Numbered from the stretch's first letter, positions 34,171-43,605 are shown. The stretch is 64,000 nt of DNA from Streptacidiphilus rugosus AM-16 (GCF_000744655.1 NZ_JQMJ01000004.1:5766001-5830000); one strand, 5' to 3'. The notes: a model not told the origin generated them from the sequence alone. Translations and numbers: made by a program.

Positions 34171-34835
34171 TGCGTGTTGCAATCGCCGGAGCCGGCGCGG
34201 TGGGTCGTTCCATCGCCGGGGAGCTCCTGGAGAACGGCCACGAGGTGCTGCTCGTGGACAAGAACCCGAAGTCCATCTCGGTGGAGCGGGTGCCGCAGGC
34301 GGAGTGGCTGCTGGCCGACGCCTGCGAGATCACCGCACTGGACGAGGCGGCGCTGCAGCGCTGCAACGTGGTGATCGCGGCGACCGGTGACGACAAGGTC
34401 AACCTGGTGGTCTCGCTGCTGGCGAAGACCGAGTACGGGGTGCCCCGGGTCGTGGCCCGCGTCAACAACCCGAAGAACGAGTGGCTGTTCAACGAGGCCT
34501 GGGGCGTGGACGTCGCCGTCTCCACCCCGCGCCTGATGTCGGCACTGGTCGAGGAGGCCGTGAGCGTCGGCGACCTGGTCCGGCTGATGCGCTTCAGCCA
34601 GGGTGACGCCAACCTCGTCGAGCTGACGCTCGCCGCGGACGCCTCGGCGGTCGGCACCCAGGTGAAGTCGATCTCCTGGCCGGAGGACACGGCGCTGGTC
34701 ACGATCATCCGCGAGGGCCGGGTGCTGGTGCCCTCCGGCAGCGACACTCTGGAGGGCGGCGACGAACTGCTCTTCGTCGCGACCGCGGAGCGCGAGTCCG
34801 AGCTGGAGGCGCTGCTCTCGCCGAGCGAGAGCTGA
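34170..34835 (+). CDS. trkA: TrkA-family K+ uptake regulatory protein (second copy)
   Basis: 221 residues; ATG 34170 with GGAGG at 34158-34162, overlapping the preceding stop by one base. TrkA-N domain with GAGAVGRSIAGEL (7-19) and VDKNPKS, and an RCK_C domain in the last third (ISWPEDTALVTIIREGRVLVPSG). It resembles the CeoC-type partner of paired mycobacterial TrkA proteins; the two copies probably form a hetero-oligomeric gating ring. Confidence 0.88.
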   Translation: MRVAIAGAGAVGRSIAGELLENGHEVLLVDKNPKSISVERVPQAEWLLADACEITALDEAALQRCNVVIAATGDDKVNLVVSLLAKTEYGVPRVVARVNNPKNEWLFNEAWGVDVAVSTPRLMSALVEEAVSVGDLVRLMRFSQGDANLVELTLAADASAVGTQVKSISWPEDTALVTIIREGRVLVPSGSDTLEGGDELLFVATAERESELEALLSPSES

Positions 34836-34856
34836 GGCGCAGCAGACGGACGGTCG

Positions 34857-34892
34857 GAGGGCGGTGCGGTCCGTGCGGACCGCACCGCCCTC
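34857..34892. terminator. bidirectional terminator between trkA and the SARP gene
   Basis: Perfect 16-base stem GAGGGCGGTGCGGTCC / GGACCGCACCGCCCTC with a GTGC loop. It lies between the convergent stops at 34835 and 34912. Confidence 0.85.
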
Positions 34893-34911
34893 TCCCGCTG
34901 GTGGCGAGCGT

Positions 34912-37845
34912 TCATGCGGTCAGGCTGCGGACGTTCGACCGGTGTCGCGCCGCCCGGTACGCCCGCTCGGCCGCGACGATGAACCCGGCGGCCTCGTCGA
35001 CGGTCAGACCCGTCAGCTCGGGCAGCAGCGCCCGCGCCTCCGCCAGGCGTTCCCCGGCGCGGTCGAGCCGGCCCAGCTCGACCAGCACCTCGCCCTGGGA
35101 GGCCAGGGCGAACGCCTGCAGCACCCGGTAGCCGGTGCTCGCGGCGACGGCCGCGGCCTCCTCCAGATACGGCAGCGCCTCCTCGTGGCGGCCCTGGCCC
35201 TGCCAGGACAGGCCGATGTCGCGCAGCACCGCCGCCTCGCTGGAGGCGTTGCCCGCCTCCCGCGCCCCGGCCAGCGCCCGGGTCAGGCAGGCCCGCGCCT
35301 CCTCGTGGTTGCCCAGTGCCAGCTCGGTCTGGCCGAGGTTGCCGTACACCGAGCCGACCGTGAAGCCGCGCGTCGGTCCCTCGGGCAGCTGGAGGGCGAG
35401 GGCCAGTCCACGCCGGTGGAAGTCCCTCGCCTCGCTGTTCCTGGCCTCCTGGCGGGCGAGCAGGCCCAGGTTGTTCAGCGCCGCGATCTGCCCGCTGAGG
35501 TCCCCGATCCGCTCGCGCACCGCCAGCGCGTCAAGAAAGGACCGGCGGGCCAGGTCGTGCTGGTTCAGGCGCATCAGTGCGGCGCCGCGCGAGACGAGCA
35601 CCGTCGCCTCGGCGAAAGGCCGGCCGAGCCGCCGGACGCCGGCCAGGCCGGCGTCGGCGGTCGCCAGCCAGTCCTCGATGTGCGAAGTGCGGTAGAAGTA
35701 GGCCCAGGCCACCGAGCAGAAGCGCCAGCCGTACTCGTCGAGCGCGTGCCGGCCGGCCAGTTGGGCGGCGTGGACCAGGTTCACCCGCTCCGCCGTGCAC
35801 CACTCCAACGCCCGGGCGCGGTCCGCGAATCCGAGCGGGCGGTACGGGGGAAGGCCGTCGTCCGAGGTGTCCAAGGCCTCGGGACGGGCCTCGCCGGGGA
35901 AGAGGACTTGGTCCGCCTCGGTCATGCCGAGCAGGTACCAGCGCACGATCCTGGCCCGTGCCTGCGCGCGCCCGCTCTCGCTCTCCTCCAGCTCCGCGCG
36001 TTCGGCCGCGAAGACCCGCAGCAGGTCGTGCATCCGGTAGCGCCCCGGGGCCGGGCTCTCCAGCAGGCAGGCGTCGACGAGCAGTTCGAGCGCGTCCTCG
36101 GTGTCGGCGACCGGCCGGTCCAGCACGGCGGCCATCGCGAGCAGGCTCACGTCGGGTCCCGGCATCATTCCGAGCAGCCGGAAGACCTGCTGCGACCCGG
36201 TGCCCAGGTTCTCGTAGCTGGTCAGGAAGCTGGCCCGCACGGCCAGGTCGTCGGCGCGCAGTTCGTCCAGCCTGCGGCTGTGGTCGGCGAGTCTGGCCGC
36301 CATCGAGGCGACACTCCAGCCGCGCCGGTGGCTCAGCCGTGCGGCGGCGATCCGCAGCGCCAGCGGCAGTCCGGCGCAGTGCGCCAGCACCTCCTCGGTC
36401 GCCTCGGGCTCGGCCCCGGTCCGTTCGGCGCCCACCACGGCGGCGAACAGCTCCCTGGCGGCGCCGTCGTCCAGGCGCTCCAGGTCCACCAGGGTCGCCC
36501 CGGCCAGTCCGGGCAGCCGCCGGCGGCCGGTCACCAGCGTGGCGCACTCCGGCGAGCCCGGCAGCAGCGGGCGCAGCTGCGCCGAGTCCCTGGCGTTGTC
36601 CAGCACCAGCAGCACCCGGCGGCCGGCCAGCAGGCTGCGGAACCGCGCCGCGCGGGCGTCGACCCCGACGGGTATCGCCTCGTCGGGGACGCCGAAGTCG
36701 CGCAGGAAGTCGGCCAGCACGTCCGCGGGGTCGGCCGGGTCGGAAGCGACGCCGCGGAGGTCGACGTAGAGGCGGCCGTCGGGGAAGCGGTCGGCGAGCC
36801 GGTGGGCGACGTGCAGGGCCAGGGAGGTCTTGCCCAGGCCGCCGGTGCCGGTGACGGTGCAGACCCGCGCGCCGGTCCCCGCGCCCGCGGCGTCGAGCCG
36901 GTCGGCCAGCAGCGCCGCCTCCGCCGAGCGGCCGGTGAAGTCGGCCGGTGCGGCGGGGAGTTGGGAGGGGACGGGCAGCGGCGGCGCGGCGCCGTGGGAT
37001 TCCGCGGTCCCGGCCGTGCGGTCCGCCAGCGTCCCGTCGGGTGGGTCGGCGGCGTCCGCGGCGTCGGGCGCGGCCGGGTGCTCGGCCGCCAGGATCCGCT
37101 GGTGCAGGGCGACCAGCCGGGGACCGGGGTCGATGCCGAGCTCCTCGGCCAGCGTGGTCCTGATCCGCCGGTAGACGGCCAGGGCGTCCGCCTGGCGGCC
37201 GACCCGGTGCAGCGCGCTCATCAACTGCTCGTGGAAGACCTCGCGCAGCGGGTGCTCGGCGGCCGCCAGGGTCAGCTCCCTGATCGCGTCCTGCTCCTGC
37301 CCCAGGCGCAGCCGGGCCTCGGCGCGCCACTCCAGTGTCTGCAGCCTGGTCTCCTGCAGATGCTGCAGCCGGGGCGTCTCCTGTTCGGCCAGGTCGGGGA
37401 GGTCGGCCAGCGGGGTGCCGCGCCACAACGCCAGGGCGGTCGTACAGGCGCGTTCCAGCGCCTGCCAGTCCCCCCGCGACCGCGCCTCGCCGGCGGCCCG
37501 CGCCAGGCTCTCGAAGGACTCGACGTCGAACTCGCCGGGTTCGACCGCCAGCAGGTAACCGGGGGCGGCGGTGCGCACCCGCTCCTGGCCCAGCGTGCGG
37601 CGCAGCCGGAGCACGGCGTTGTTCAACGCGGCGGTCGCCGTGGCGGGCGGGGTCTCGCCCCAGAGCGCGAGGACCAACCGCTCCCTGGAGACCGGCTGGT
37701 TGGCCTCCAGCAGGAGCACCGCCAACAGCGTGCGCACCTTGGGCGAGGAGACGTCGAGGGCGCCGGCCCCGGCCGCGCCGACCGCCAGCGGCCCGAGCAG
37801 GCCGAAGCGGAGTCCGGCGTCCGGCGTCGCCTGTGGATGATCCAT
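34912..37845 (-). CDS. second SARP-family regulator with NB-ARC and TPR domains
   Basis: 977 residues from ATG 37845; GTG 37878 would add 11. Domains in order: OmpR-like winged helix (about 12-100), transcriptional activation domain (about 105-250), NB-ARC with GTGGLGKTS near 310 and LLVLDN near 390, and C-terminal TPRs. This is the AfsR plan. G+C matches the core. It lies between trkA and DUF3159, two parts of a block I remember as contiguous in Streptomyces, so it may be an insertion into it. Targets unknown; no obvious biosynthetic cluster is adjacent. Confidence 0.87.
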   Translation of the reverse strand: MDHPQATPDAGLRFGLLGPLAVGAAGAGALDVSSPKVRTLLAVLLLEANQPVSRERLVLALWGETPPATATAALNNAVLRLRRTLGQERVRTAAPGYLLAVEPGEFDVESFESLARAAGEARSRGDWQALERACTTALALWRGTPLADLPDLAEQETPRLQHLQETRLQTLEWRAEARLRLGQEQDAIRELTLAAAEHPLREVFHEQLMSALHRVGRQADALAVYRRIRTTLAEELGIDPGPRLVALHQRILAAEHPAAPDAADAADPPDGTLADRTAGTAESHGAAPPLPVPSQLPAAPADFTGRSAEAALLADRLDAAGAGTGARVCTVTGTGGLGKTSLALHVAHRLADRFPDGRLYVDLRGVASDPADPADVLADFLRDFGVPDEAIPVGVDARAARFRSLLAGRRVLLVLDNARDSAQLRPLLPGSPECATLVTGRRRLPGLAGATLVDLERLDDGAARELFAAVVGAERTGAEPEATEEVLAHCAGLPLALRIAAARLSHRRGWSVASMAARLADHSRRLDELRADDLAVRASFLTSYENLGTGSQQVFRLLGMMPGPDVSLLAMAAVLDRPVADTEDALELLVDACLLESPAPGRYRMHDLLRVFAAERAELEESESGRAQARARIVRWYLLGMTEADQVLFPGEARPEALDTSDDGLPPYRPLGFADRARALEWCTAERVNLVHAAQLAGRHALDEYGWRFCSVAWAYFYRTSHIEDWLATADAGLAGVRRLGRPFAEATVLVSRGAALMRLNQHDLARRSFLDALAVRERIGDLSGQIAALNNLGLLARQEARNSEARDFHRRGLALALQLPEGPTRGFTVGSVYGNLGQTELALGNHEEARACLTRALAGAREAGNASSEAAVLRDIGLSWQGQGRHEEALPYLEEAAAVAASTGYRVLQAFALASQGEVLVELGRLDRAGERLAEARALLPELTGLTVDEAAGFIVAAERAYRAARHRSNVRSLTA

Positions 37846-37968
37846 TATCCGGATGTTATCGGCCCGTGTGCCGGTCACGGCAAGATCGGTGCCGGTGACC
37901 CGAACCGCCGGTGCGTCACGTGGGGAACGCTGCCGTAGGCCGGGTCCGCCGACTGCGGGCCCGGTGCG

Positions 37969-38790
37969 TCAGCGGTGGTCCGACCGGCTCTCGGTCGACC
38001 GCCCCGGCACCGGGCCCGAGGCCAGGTCGCGCAGGGCGTCGTCGACGGCGGTTTCGACGGCCTGCGCCGCCTGCGTCTCCGCCGAGGCGCCGTGGCCGGA
38101 GGCGGCCTCGTCGTCCGACTCGTCCGCGTCGAGGTTGACCTTGATCGGCGGCGGGGCCTTGGACAGGATCAGCCAGGACAGGTAGATGGCCACCAGCCAG
38201 GGCGGCACGCCCAGGCCGATCTTGGCGACGCCGAGCCAGGTCACCTGACCCGCCCAGTAGAGCGGGAAGAGGATCGCCGCCCGCAGCGCGAAGAGCGCCA
38301 CCCAGACCCAGGTCGCCTTGGTGTAGGCGGCCAGCCGGCCAGGGTTCTGCGTCCGCCAGGTCATGTTCTCGCCCAGGACCGGGCCCAGCATCACGCCGAT
38401 GAGCGGCCAGCGGACCACGGCGGAGACCGCGTACACGACCATCAGCCCCAGCCCGTAGAGCATCGACGGCAGGTAGAAGTCCTGCGGCTTGCCCGACTGC
38501 AGGGCGATGAACGCGCCGATGCCGACACCGAGCACGCCGCCGAAGGCGTGCTTGATCGTCTCTCGCCGCAGCAGTCGCCAGACGACCAGCAGCCCGGTGA
38601 TGCCGACGGCCGACCAGGTGGAGACCGAGACGTTCTTCGTGATCGTGTAGAGGACGACGAAGACCAGTCCGGGCACGGTCATCTCGACCATGCCGCGGAC
38701 GCCGCCGAAGGCATCGATCAGCGAGGTGTCGAGCGTCGTCGACGTGCCTTCGGCGCGGTCCGTCGTGGGGGCCGGGGAGCGGTGGCTCAC
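37969..38790 (-). CDS. DUF3159 membrane protein
   Basis: 273 residues, about six membrane helices (GMVEMTVPGLVFVVLYTITKN, VGITGLLVVWRLL, and others), with the conserved YTKATWVWVALFALRA segment and a charged C-terminal tail of about 60 residues. DUF3159 is actinobacteria-specific and resembles intracellular septation/YciB-like proteins in topology. It follows the OB-fold gene by five bases and belongs to the kdpDE-side operon. Confidence 0.85.
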   Translation of the reverse strand: MSHRSPAPTTDRAEGTSTTLDTSLIDAFGGVRGMVEMTVPGLVFVVLYTITKNVSVSTWSAVGITGLLVVWRLLRRETIKHAFGGVLGVGIGAFIALQSGKPQDFYLPSMLYGLGLMVVYAVSAVVRWPLIGVMLGPVLGENMTWRTQNPGRLAAYTKATWVWVALFALRAAILFPLYWAGQVTWLGVAKIGLGVPPWLVAIYLSWLILSKAPPPIKVNLDADESDDEAASGHGASAETQAAQAVETAVDDALRDLASGPVPGRSTESRSDHR

Positions 38791-38794
38791 GCGG

Positions 38795-39193
38795 TCACTC
38801 CTGTCCGACGGGACGCAGTTCGTACTTCGGGTTGAAGAGCACCCGCCGGCCGCGCGCGTGGCTGATCCGCCCGTGCGCGATCAGCTTGCGGCCGGGCTCG
38901 ATTCCCACGATCGAGCGACGGCCGAGCCAGACCACGTCCAGCGCGTCCGTGCCGTCGAAGAGCTCCGCCTCCAGGGCCGGCACGCCGGCGCGCGGGCGCA
39001 GCGTCACCGCACGGAGGGTGCCGGTGACCGTGACCTCCTGGCGGTCGCCGCAGGCCGCGATGGGGGTGGCACCGGTTTCCTCGGCGTCCTGGCGCAGCTG
39101 CTCCGCGTTCAGTTCCTCGTTGCTGGAACCCAGCCTGTTGAACATGCGGCGCAGCCGGCCCTGGGGGCGCACGCTGGAGATCTCACTGCTCAT
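38795..39193 (-). CDS. OB-fold nucleic acid-binding domain protein
   Basis: 132 residues. A central OB-fold (VTVTGTLRAVTLRPRAGVPALEAELFDGTDALDVVWLGRRSIVGIEPG in pieces) fits the tRNA/RecG-type anticodon-binding OB family found next to DUF3159 in Streptomyces. The N-terminus is basic (RRMFNRL). Binding partner unknown. It lies between kdpE and DUF3159 on the same strand. Confidence 0.8.
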   Translation of the reverse strand: MSSEISSVRPQGRLRRMFNRLGSSNEELNAEQLRQDAEETGATPIAACGDRQEVTVTGTLRAVTLRPRAGVPALEAELFDGTDALDVVWLGRRSIVGIEPGRKLIAHGRISHARGRRVLFNPKYELRPVGQE

Positions 39194-39260
39194 GCCCGAA
39201 GGGTACAGCCCGTCCGGCCCTCGGACAGGCGGCTCGGGCAGGTCTCGTCGGCGGCCGGAC

Positions 39261-39944
39261 TCACACCTCGAAGCGGTACCCCATGCCCGGCTCGGTGACG
39301 AAGTGTCGGGGGTGCGCCGGGTCGAGTTCCAGCTTGCGCCGCAGCTGCGCCATGTAGACCCGCAGGTAGTTGCTCTCGGTGCCGTAGGCGGGGCCCCAGA
39401 CCTCCTGCAGCAGCTGCTTCTGGCTGACCAGCCGGCCGCTGTTGCGGACCAGGACCTCCAGCAGGTGCCACTCGGTGGGGGTGAGCCTGATGTCCGTGCC
39501 GTCCCTGACGACCCGCTTCGCGGCGAGGTCGACGGTGAAGGTCGCGGTGCCGACGACGGCGGTCTCCACCTCGGGGCCGGCGGGTGCGCCGCGGCGCACC
39601 GCGGCGCGCAGTCGGGCCAGCAGCTCGTCCATGCCGAAGGGCTTGGTGACGTAGTCGTCCGCGCCCGCGTCCAGCGCCTGCACCTTCTCGTCCGAGGTCT
39701 GCCGGGCGGAGAGCACGATGATCGGCACCTTGGTCCAGCCGCGCAGGCCGCGGATCACCTCGGTGCCGTCCATGTCCGGCAGGCCGAGGTCGAGCAGCAC
39801 CGCGTCGGGGTGCCGGGCGGCGGCGAGCTCCAGGGCGGAGGTGCCGTCGTGGGCGGCGTCCACCTCGTAGTGGCGGGCCTTGAGATTGATCACCAGGGCG
39901 CGGACGATCTGCGGTTCGTCGTCGACGACCAGGACCCGGGTCAT
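39261..39944 (-). CDS. kdpE: KdpE-like OmpR-family response regulator
   Basis: 227 residues. Receiver domain with VDDEPQIVRAL, phospho-acceptor Asp52 (VLLDLGLPDMDG), and a winged-helix C-terminus (LTPTEWHLLEVLVRNSGRLVSQKQLLQEVWG...YLRVYMAQLRRKLE). The strong match is to KdpE. The ATG overlaps the kdpD stop (ATGA), so the pair is coupled. In other bacteria it switches on kdpFABC under K+ limitation or turgor stress; kdpFABC is not in this window. Confidence 0.92.
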   Translation of the reverse strand: MTRVLVVDDEPQIVRALVINLKARHYEVDAAHDGTSALELAAARHPDAVLLDLGLPDMDGTEVIRGLRGWTKVPIIVLSARQTSDEKVQALDAGADDYVTKPFGMDELLARLRAAVRRGAPAGPEVETAVVGTATFTVDLAAKRVVRDGTDIRLTPTEWHLLEVLVRNSGRLVSQKQLLQEVWGPAYGTESNYLRVYMAQLRRKLELDPAHPRHFVTEPGMGYRFEV

Positions 39945-42538
39945 GAACGCTGCTGCCTTTCGGTCTGCGGAAGGGTGTGCTCGAACGGTCGGTCGCCCGG
40001 GTGAGCGGTCGGCCGACCGTTCACCCCGCTCTTCACACACGGAAGAGTGAACACCATGGTCAGGCCGCCTCCGGGCGTGTCCTCCGCGGTCAGCGTGCCG
40101 CCGGTGGCCTCGACGAAGCCGCGGGCCACCGCGAGCCCCAGCCCGACGCCCGCCCCGCGCGGCGCGTCGCCGTAGCGCTGGAAGGGCTCGAAGACCTTCT
40201 CCTTCGCCTCGTCGGGGATGCCGGGACCGTGGTCGGCGATCCGCACCTCCACCAGGCCGTGCAGCACGCTGGCGGAGACGCTCACGAAGCCGCAGGCCGC
40301 GCCGGCGTTGTACTTGACCGCGTTCTCCACCACGTTGCCCAGCGCCCGCTCCAGCAGCCCGGGGTCGGCCGAGATCATCGGCAGCTCCTCCGGGATGTCC
40401 GTGCGGACCGCGTCCTCGGGGACGCCGAGCAGCGCCAGCGGGACGACCTCGTCGAGATCGATCTCCCTGACGATCGGGACGACCGTGCCGGTCTGCAGCC
40501 TGCTCATGTCGAGCAGATTGCCGATCAGATGGTCGAGGCGATCGGCTCCCGCCTCGATCCCGGCCAGCAGCTCCGCCTCGTCCTCGGGCTCCCAGGTGAC
40601 GTCCTCGGAGCGCAGCGAGCTGACCGAGGCCTTGATCCCGGCCAGCGGTGTGCGCAGGTCGTGCGAGACCGCCGCCAGCAGCGCGGTGCGGATCCGGTTG
40701 CCCTCGGCCAGGCGGCGGGCCTCGGCGGCCTCCTCCTCCAGCCTGCGCCGCTCCAGCAGCACGGCGGCCTGCGCGGCGAAGGCGACCAGCACCCGCCGGT
40801 CCCCGGCGGGGAGCACCCGGCCGGTCAGCGCCAGCGCCAGACGGTCGCCGACCGGCACGTCCACGTCGGCGTCCTCGGGGCGGGAGACCGGGTTCGGGCC
40901 GAGCGCCCCGGCCGTGTGCCAGGGCGAGAAGTCGTCCGGCCGCTCCAGCAGCGCCACGGACTCCATCTGGAAGGTCTCCCGCACCCGCTCCAGCAGCGCG
41001 GGCAGCCCGTGCGCGCCGCTCAGCACGCTGCCCGCAAGGAAGCTCAGCGTCTCCGCCTCCGCCCGGCTGCGCGCCGCCTCCGCGGTGCGGCGGGCGGCCA
41101 GGTCGACGACGTAGGCGACCGACAGGGCGACGGCGAGGAAGACCGCCATCGCGATGATGTTCTCCAGGGAGTTGATCGTCAGCGTGTGCACCGGCGGGGT
41201 GAAGTACCAGTTGATCAGCAGCGAGCCGACCAGCGCCGAGGCCAGGGCCGGGAAGAGCCCGCCCAGCAGCGCCGCGCCCACGGTGAGGCCGAGGTAGAGC
41301 AGCATCTCGGTGTGGGTCACGCCGGTGGTCGGGAAGAGCGTGAGCACCCAGGTCAGCAGCAGCGGTCCGGCCACGCCGACCAGCCACCCGGCGATGGTGC
41401 GCGGCAGGCCCAGGTTGGCGATCCGCCGGACCGGCCGCACCCGGCCGCGGGCGACCTGCTCGTGGGTGACGATGTGCACGTCGATGTCGCCCGCCTCGCG
41501 GGCCACCGTCGCACCCACCCCCGGCCCGAGCATCCACTGCCAGGACTTGCGCCGGCTGCTGCCGAGCACGATCTGGGTGGCGTTGACGCCGCGGGCGAAC
41601 TCCAGCAGCGCCTCGGCGGCGTTGTCGCCGAGCACGTGGTGGAAGCTGCCGCCGAGGTCCTCGACCAGCCCCCGCTGCACCGCCAGCTCCTTGGGGGAGG
41701 CGCCGGTCAGCCCGTCGCTCCTGGCCACGTAGACGGCCGAGATCTCACTGCCGGACCCCTTGGCCGCGATCCTGGCCGCCCGGCGGATCAGCGTGCGGCC
41801 CTCGGGTCCGCCGGTCAGGCCGACCACGATCCGCTCGCGGGCCTGCCAGGTGGAGGCGATGTGGTTCTCGGCGCGGTAGCGCTGCAGGTACTCGTCGACC
41901 CGGTCGGCGACCCAGAGCAGGGCCAGCTCGCGCAGCGCGGTGAGGTTGCCGGGCCGGAAGTAGTGCGCCAGCGCGGCGTCGATCTTCTCCGGCGCGTAGA
42001 CGTTGCCGTGCGCCAGTCGGCGGCGCAGCGCCTCGGGCGCCATGTCGACCAGCTCGATCTGGTCGGCCCTGCGCACCACCTCGTCCGGCAGGGTCTCCTG
42101 CTGCCGCACCCCGGTGATGCCCTCGACGGCGTCGCCGAGCGACTCCAGGTGCTGGATGTTGACCGTGGAGATCACGTCGATCCCGGCGTCCAGCAGCTCC
42201 TCGACGTCCTGCCAGCGCTTGGCGTTGCGGGAGCCGGGGACGTTGGTGTGCGCGAGCTCGTCCACCAGGGCGACGGCGGGCCTGCGGCGCAGCACCGCGT
42301 CCACGTCCATCTCGGTGAAGTCGGCGCCGCGGTGGCTGAGGTCCAGCCGCGGCAGCAGCTCCAGGCCTTCGACCTGTGCGGCGGTGTGCTCCCTGCCGTG
42401 CGTCTCGACGAAGGCGACGACCACGTCGGTGCCGCGCTCGTGCCTGCGCCTGCCTTCGCCGAGCATGGCGAACGTCTTGCCCACCCCGGGTGCCGCCCCG
42501 AGGTAGATGCGCAGCCTGCCACGTCCCATGTCGGCCAT
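39941..42538 (-). CDS. kdpD: KdpD-like K+/turgor sensor histidine kinase
   Basis: 865 residues. KdpD domain with P-loop-like GAAPGVGKTFAMLGEG (12-27), Usp domain (about 225-360), four membrane helices (about 385-490), a GAF-like region, and the kinase core with SHDLRTPLAGIKAS (His about 625) and N-box/G-box ENAVKYN and GVGLGLAVARGF. It senses K+ or turgor and phosphorylates KdpE. It is the first gene of the minus-strand set kdpD-kdpE-OB-fold-DUF3159; the 228-base gap to nagB holds its promoter. Confidence 0.93.
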   Translation of the reverse strand: MADMGRGRLRIYLGAAPGVGKTFAMLGEGRRRHERGTDVVVAFVETHGREHTAAQVEGLELLPRLDLSHRGADFTEMDVDAVLRRRPAVALVDELAHTNVPGSRNAKRWQDVEELLDAGIDVISTVNIQHLESLGDAVEGITGVRQQETLPDEVVRRADQIELVDMAPEALRRRLAHGNVYAPEKIDAALAHYFRPGNLTALRELALLWVADRVDEYLQRYRAENHIASTWQARERIVVGLTGGPEGRTLIRRAARIAAKGSGSEISAVYVARSDGLTGASPKELAVQRGLVEDLGGSFHHVLGDNAAEALLEFARGVNATQIVLGSSRRKSWQWMLGPGVGATVAREAGDIDVHIVTHEQVARGRVRPVRRIANLGLPRTIAGWLVGVAGPLLLTWVLTLFPTTGVTHTEMLLYLGLTVGAALLGGLFPALASALVGSLLINWYFTPPVHTLTINSLENIIAMAVFLAVALSVAYVVDLAARRTAEAARSRAEAETLSFLAGSVLSGAHGLPALLERVRETFQMESVALLERPDDFSPWHTAGALGPNPVSRPEDADVDVPVGDRLALALTGRVLPAGDRRVLVAFAAQAAVLLERRRLEEEAAEARRLAEGNRIRTALLAAVSHDLRTPLAGIKASVSSLRSEDVTWEPEDEAELLAGIEAGADRLDHLIGNLLDMSRLQTGTVVPIVREIDLDEVVPLALLGVPEDAVRTDIPEELPMISADPGLLERALGNVVENAVKYNAGAACGFVSVSASVLHGLVEVRIADHGPGIPDEAKEKVFEPFQRYGDAPRGAGVGLGLAVARGFVEATGGTLTAEDTPGGGLTMVFTLPCVKSGVNGRPTAHPGDRPFEHTLPQTERQQRS

Positions 42539-42686
42539 TCTCCTCGTCGGGTCGCCCGCCGACCCGCCCGGGGCGCGTTTACGGGCAGGTCCCCCGGACG
42601 GACCAGCGGCGGACCCTCCCGGCGGCCGTCCCGACCGGCCGCTGCTACGAAAGTCGGGGGAGCGCCGCAGCCCCCGGTCCTGCTAG

Positions 42687-42702
42687 ATTGGTCTATACCA
42701 CA
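42687..42702. promoter_or_regulatory. DasR-binding (dre) site upstream of nagB
   Basis: ATTGGTCTATACCACA contains the near-perfect palindrome TGGTCTATACCA. The GntR regulator DasR of Streptomyces binds the consensus ACTGGTCTAGACCAGT, and nagB is a known DasR target. The site is 65 bases before the nagB start. This is one of the clearest regulatory sites in the window. Confidence 0.88.
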
Positions 42703-42766
42703 TGGCGCGTGCGCACCGCCCCCGCACCCTGTGGACCCGAACACGTCTCGAGATCGGTAGGCCAGC

Positions 42767-43552
42767 GTGGAAGTTGTGATCGTTCCTGACGCCGCAGCGG
42801 GCGGAGAGCTCATCGCCACGGCGATCGCCGACCTGCTGACCCGGAAGCCTGACGCGCTTCTGGGCGTGGCCACGGGCTCGACGCCGCTCCCGATCTACGA
42901 GGCACTGGCGGCGAAGGTCGGCGCCGGCCAGGTGGACGCCTCCCGGGCCAGGATCTGCCAGCTCGACGAGTACGTCGGCCTGCCCGCCGGACACCCCGAG
43001 TCCTACCGCTCCGTGGTGCTGCGCGAGGTCGTGGCGCCGCTCGGCCTGAACGAGTCCTCGTTCATGGGCCCCGACGGCTCCGCCGAGGACATCGTCGGCG
43101 CCTGCGAGGCCTACGACCAGGCGCTGGCCGACGCCGGCGGCGTCGACCTGCAGCTGCTGGGCATCGGCACCGACGGCCACATCGGCTTCAACGAGCCCTG
43201 CTCCGCGCTCTCCTCGCGCACCAGGATCAAGACGCTCACCGAGCAGACCCGGGTCGACAACGCACGCTTCTTCGACGACGACATCGACCAGGTGCCGCAC
43301 CATGTCATCACCCAGGGCATCGGCACCATCCTGGACGCCCGCCACCTGGTGCTGCTGGCCACCGGCGCGGGCAAGGCCGAGGCTGTCGCCGCCACCGTCG
43401 AGGGCCCGGTCTCCGCACTGGTCCCCGCCTCGGCGCTGCAGCTGCACCGGCACGCCACCGTCGTGGTCGACGAGGCGGCCGCGGCCGGCCTGAAGCTCGC
43501 CGACTACTTCCGTGCCACGTACGCGGCCAAGCCGCGCTGGCAGGGCCTGTAG
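42767..43552 (+). CDS. nagB: glucosamine-6-phosphate deaminase
   Basis: 261 residues from GTG 42767. NagB motifs: phosphate loop GVATGSTPLPIY (33-44), QLDEYVGLP with the general base Asp67, and GTDGHIGFNEP with Asp136, His138 and Glu143. It converts glucosamine-6-phosphate into fructose-6-phosphate and ammonia and feeds chitin/N-acetylglucosamine carbon to glycolysis. The dre site upstream indicates DasR control and induction by GlcN-derived phosphates. Confidence 0.95.
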   Translation: MEVVIVPDAAAGGELIATAIADLLTRKPDALLGVATGSTPLPIYEALAAKVGAGQVDASRARICQLDEYVGLPAGHPESYRSVVLREVVAPLGLNESSFMGPDGSAEDIVGACEAYDQALADAGGVDLQLLGIGTDGHIGFNEPCSALSSRTRIKTLTEQTRVDNARFFDDDIDQVPHHVITQGIGTILDARHLVLLATGAGKAEAVAATVEGPVSALVPASALQLHRHATVVVDEAAAAGLKLADYFRATYAAKPRWQGL

Positions 43553-43577
43553 CCGCCGGCCCACGCAGGCAGCGCCC

Positions 43578-43605
43578 GAAGCCCCCGGTCCGCCCCGGGG
43601 GCTTC
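43578..43605 (+). terminator. terminator after nagB
   Basis: Perfect 11-base stem GAAGCCCCCGG / CCGGGGGCTTC with a short loop, 26 bases after the nagB stop. Confidence 0.8.

Noticed and set aside
37846..37968. Gap before the second SARP gene as a separate small gene
   Set aside because: No start with a ribosome site and no codon bias; it only adds a few codons to the SARP from the alternative GTG.
39261..42538. kdpFABC transporter operon next to kdpDE
   Set aside because: No such genes are seen on either side; kdpDE stand without them here.
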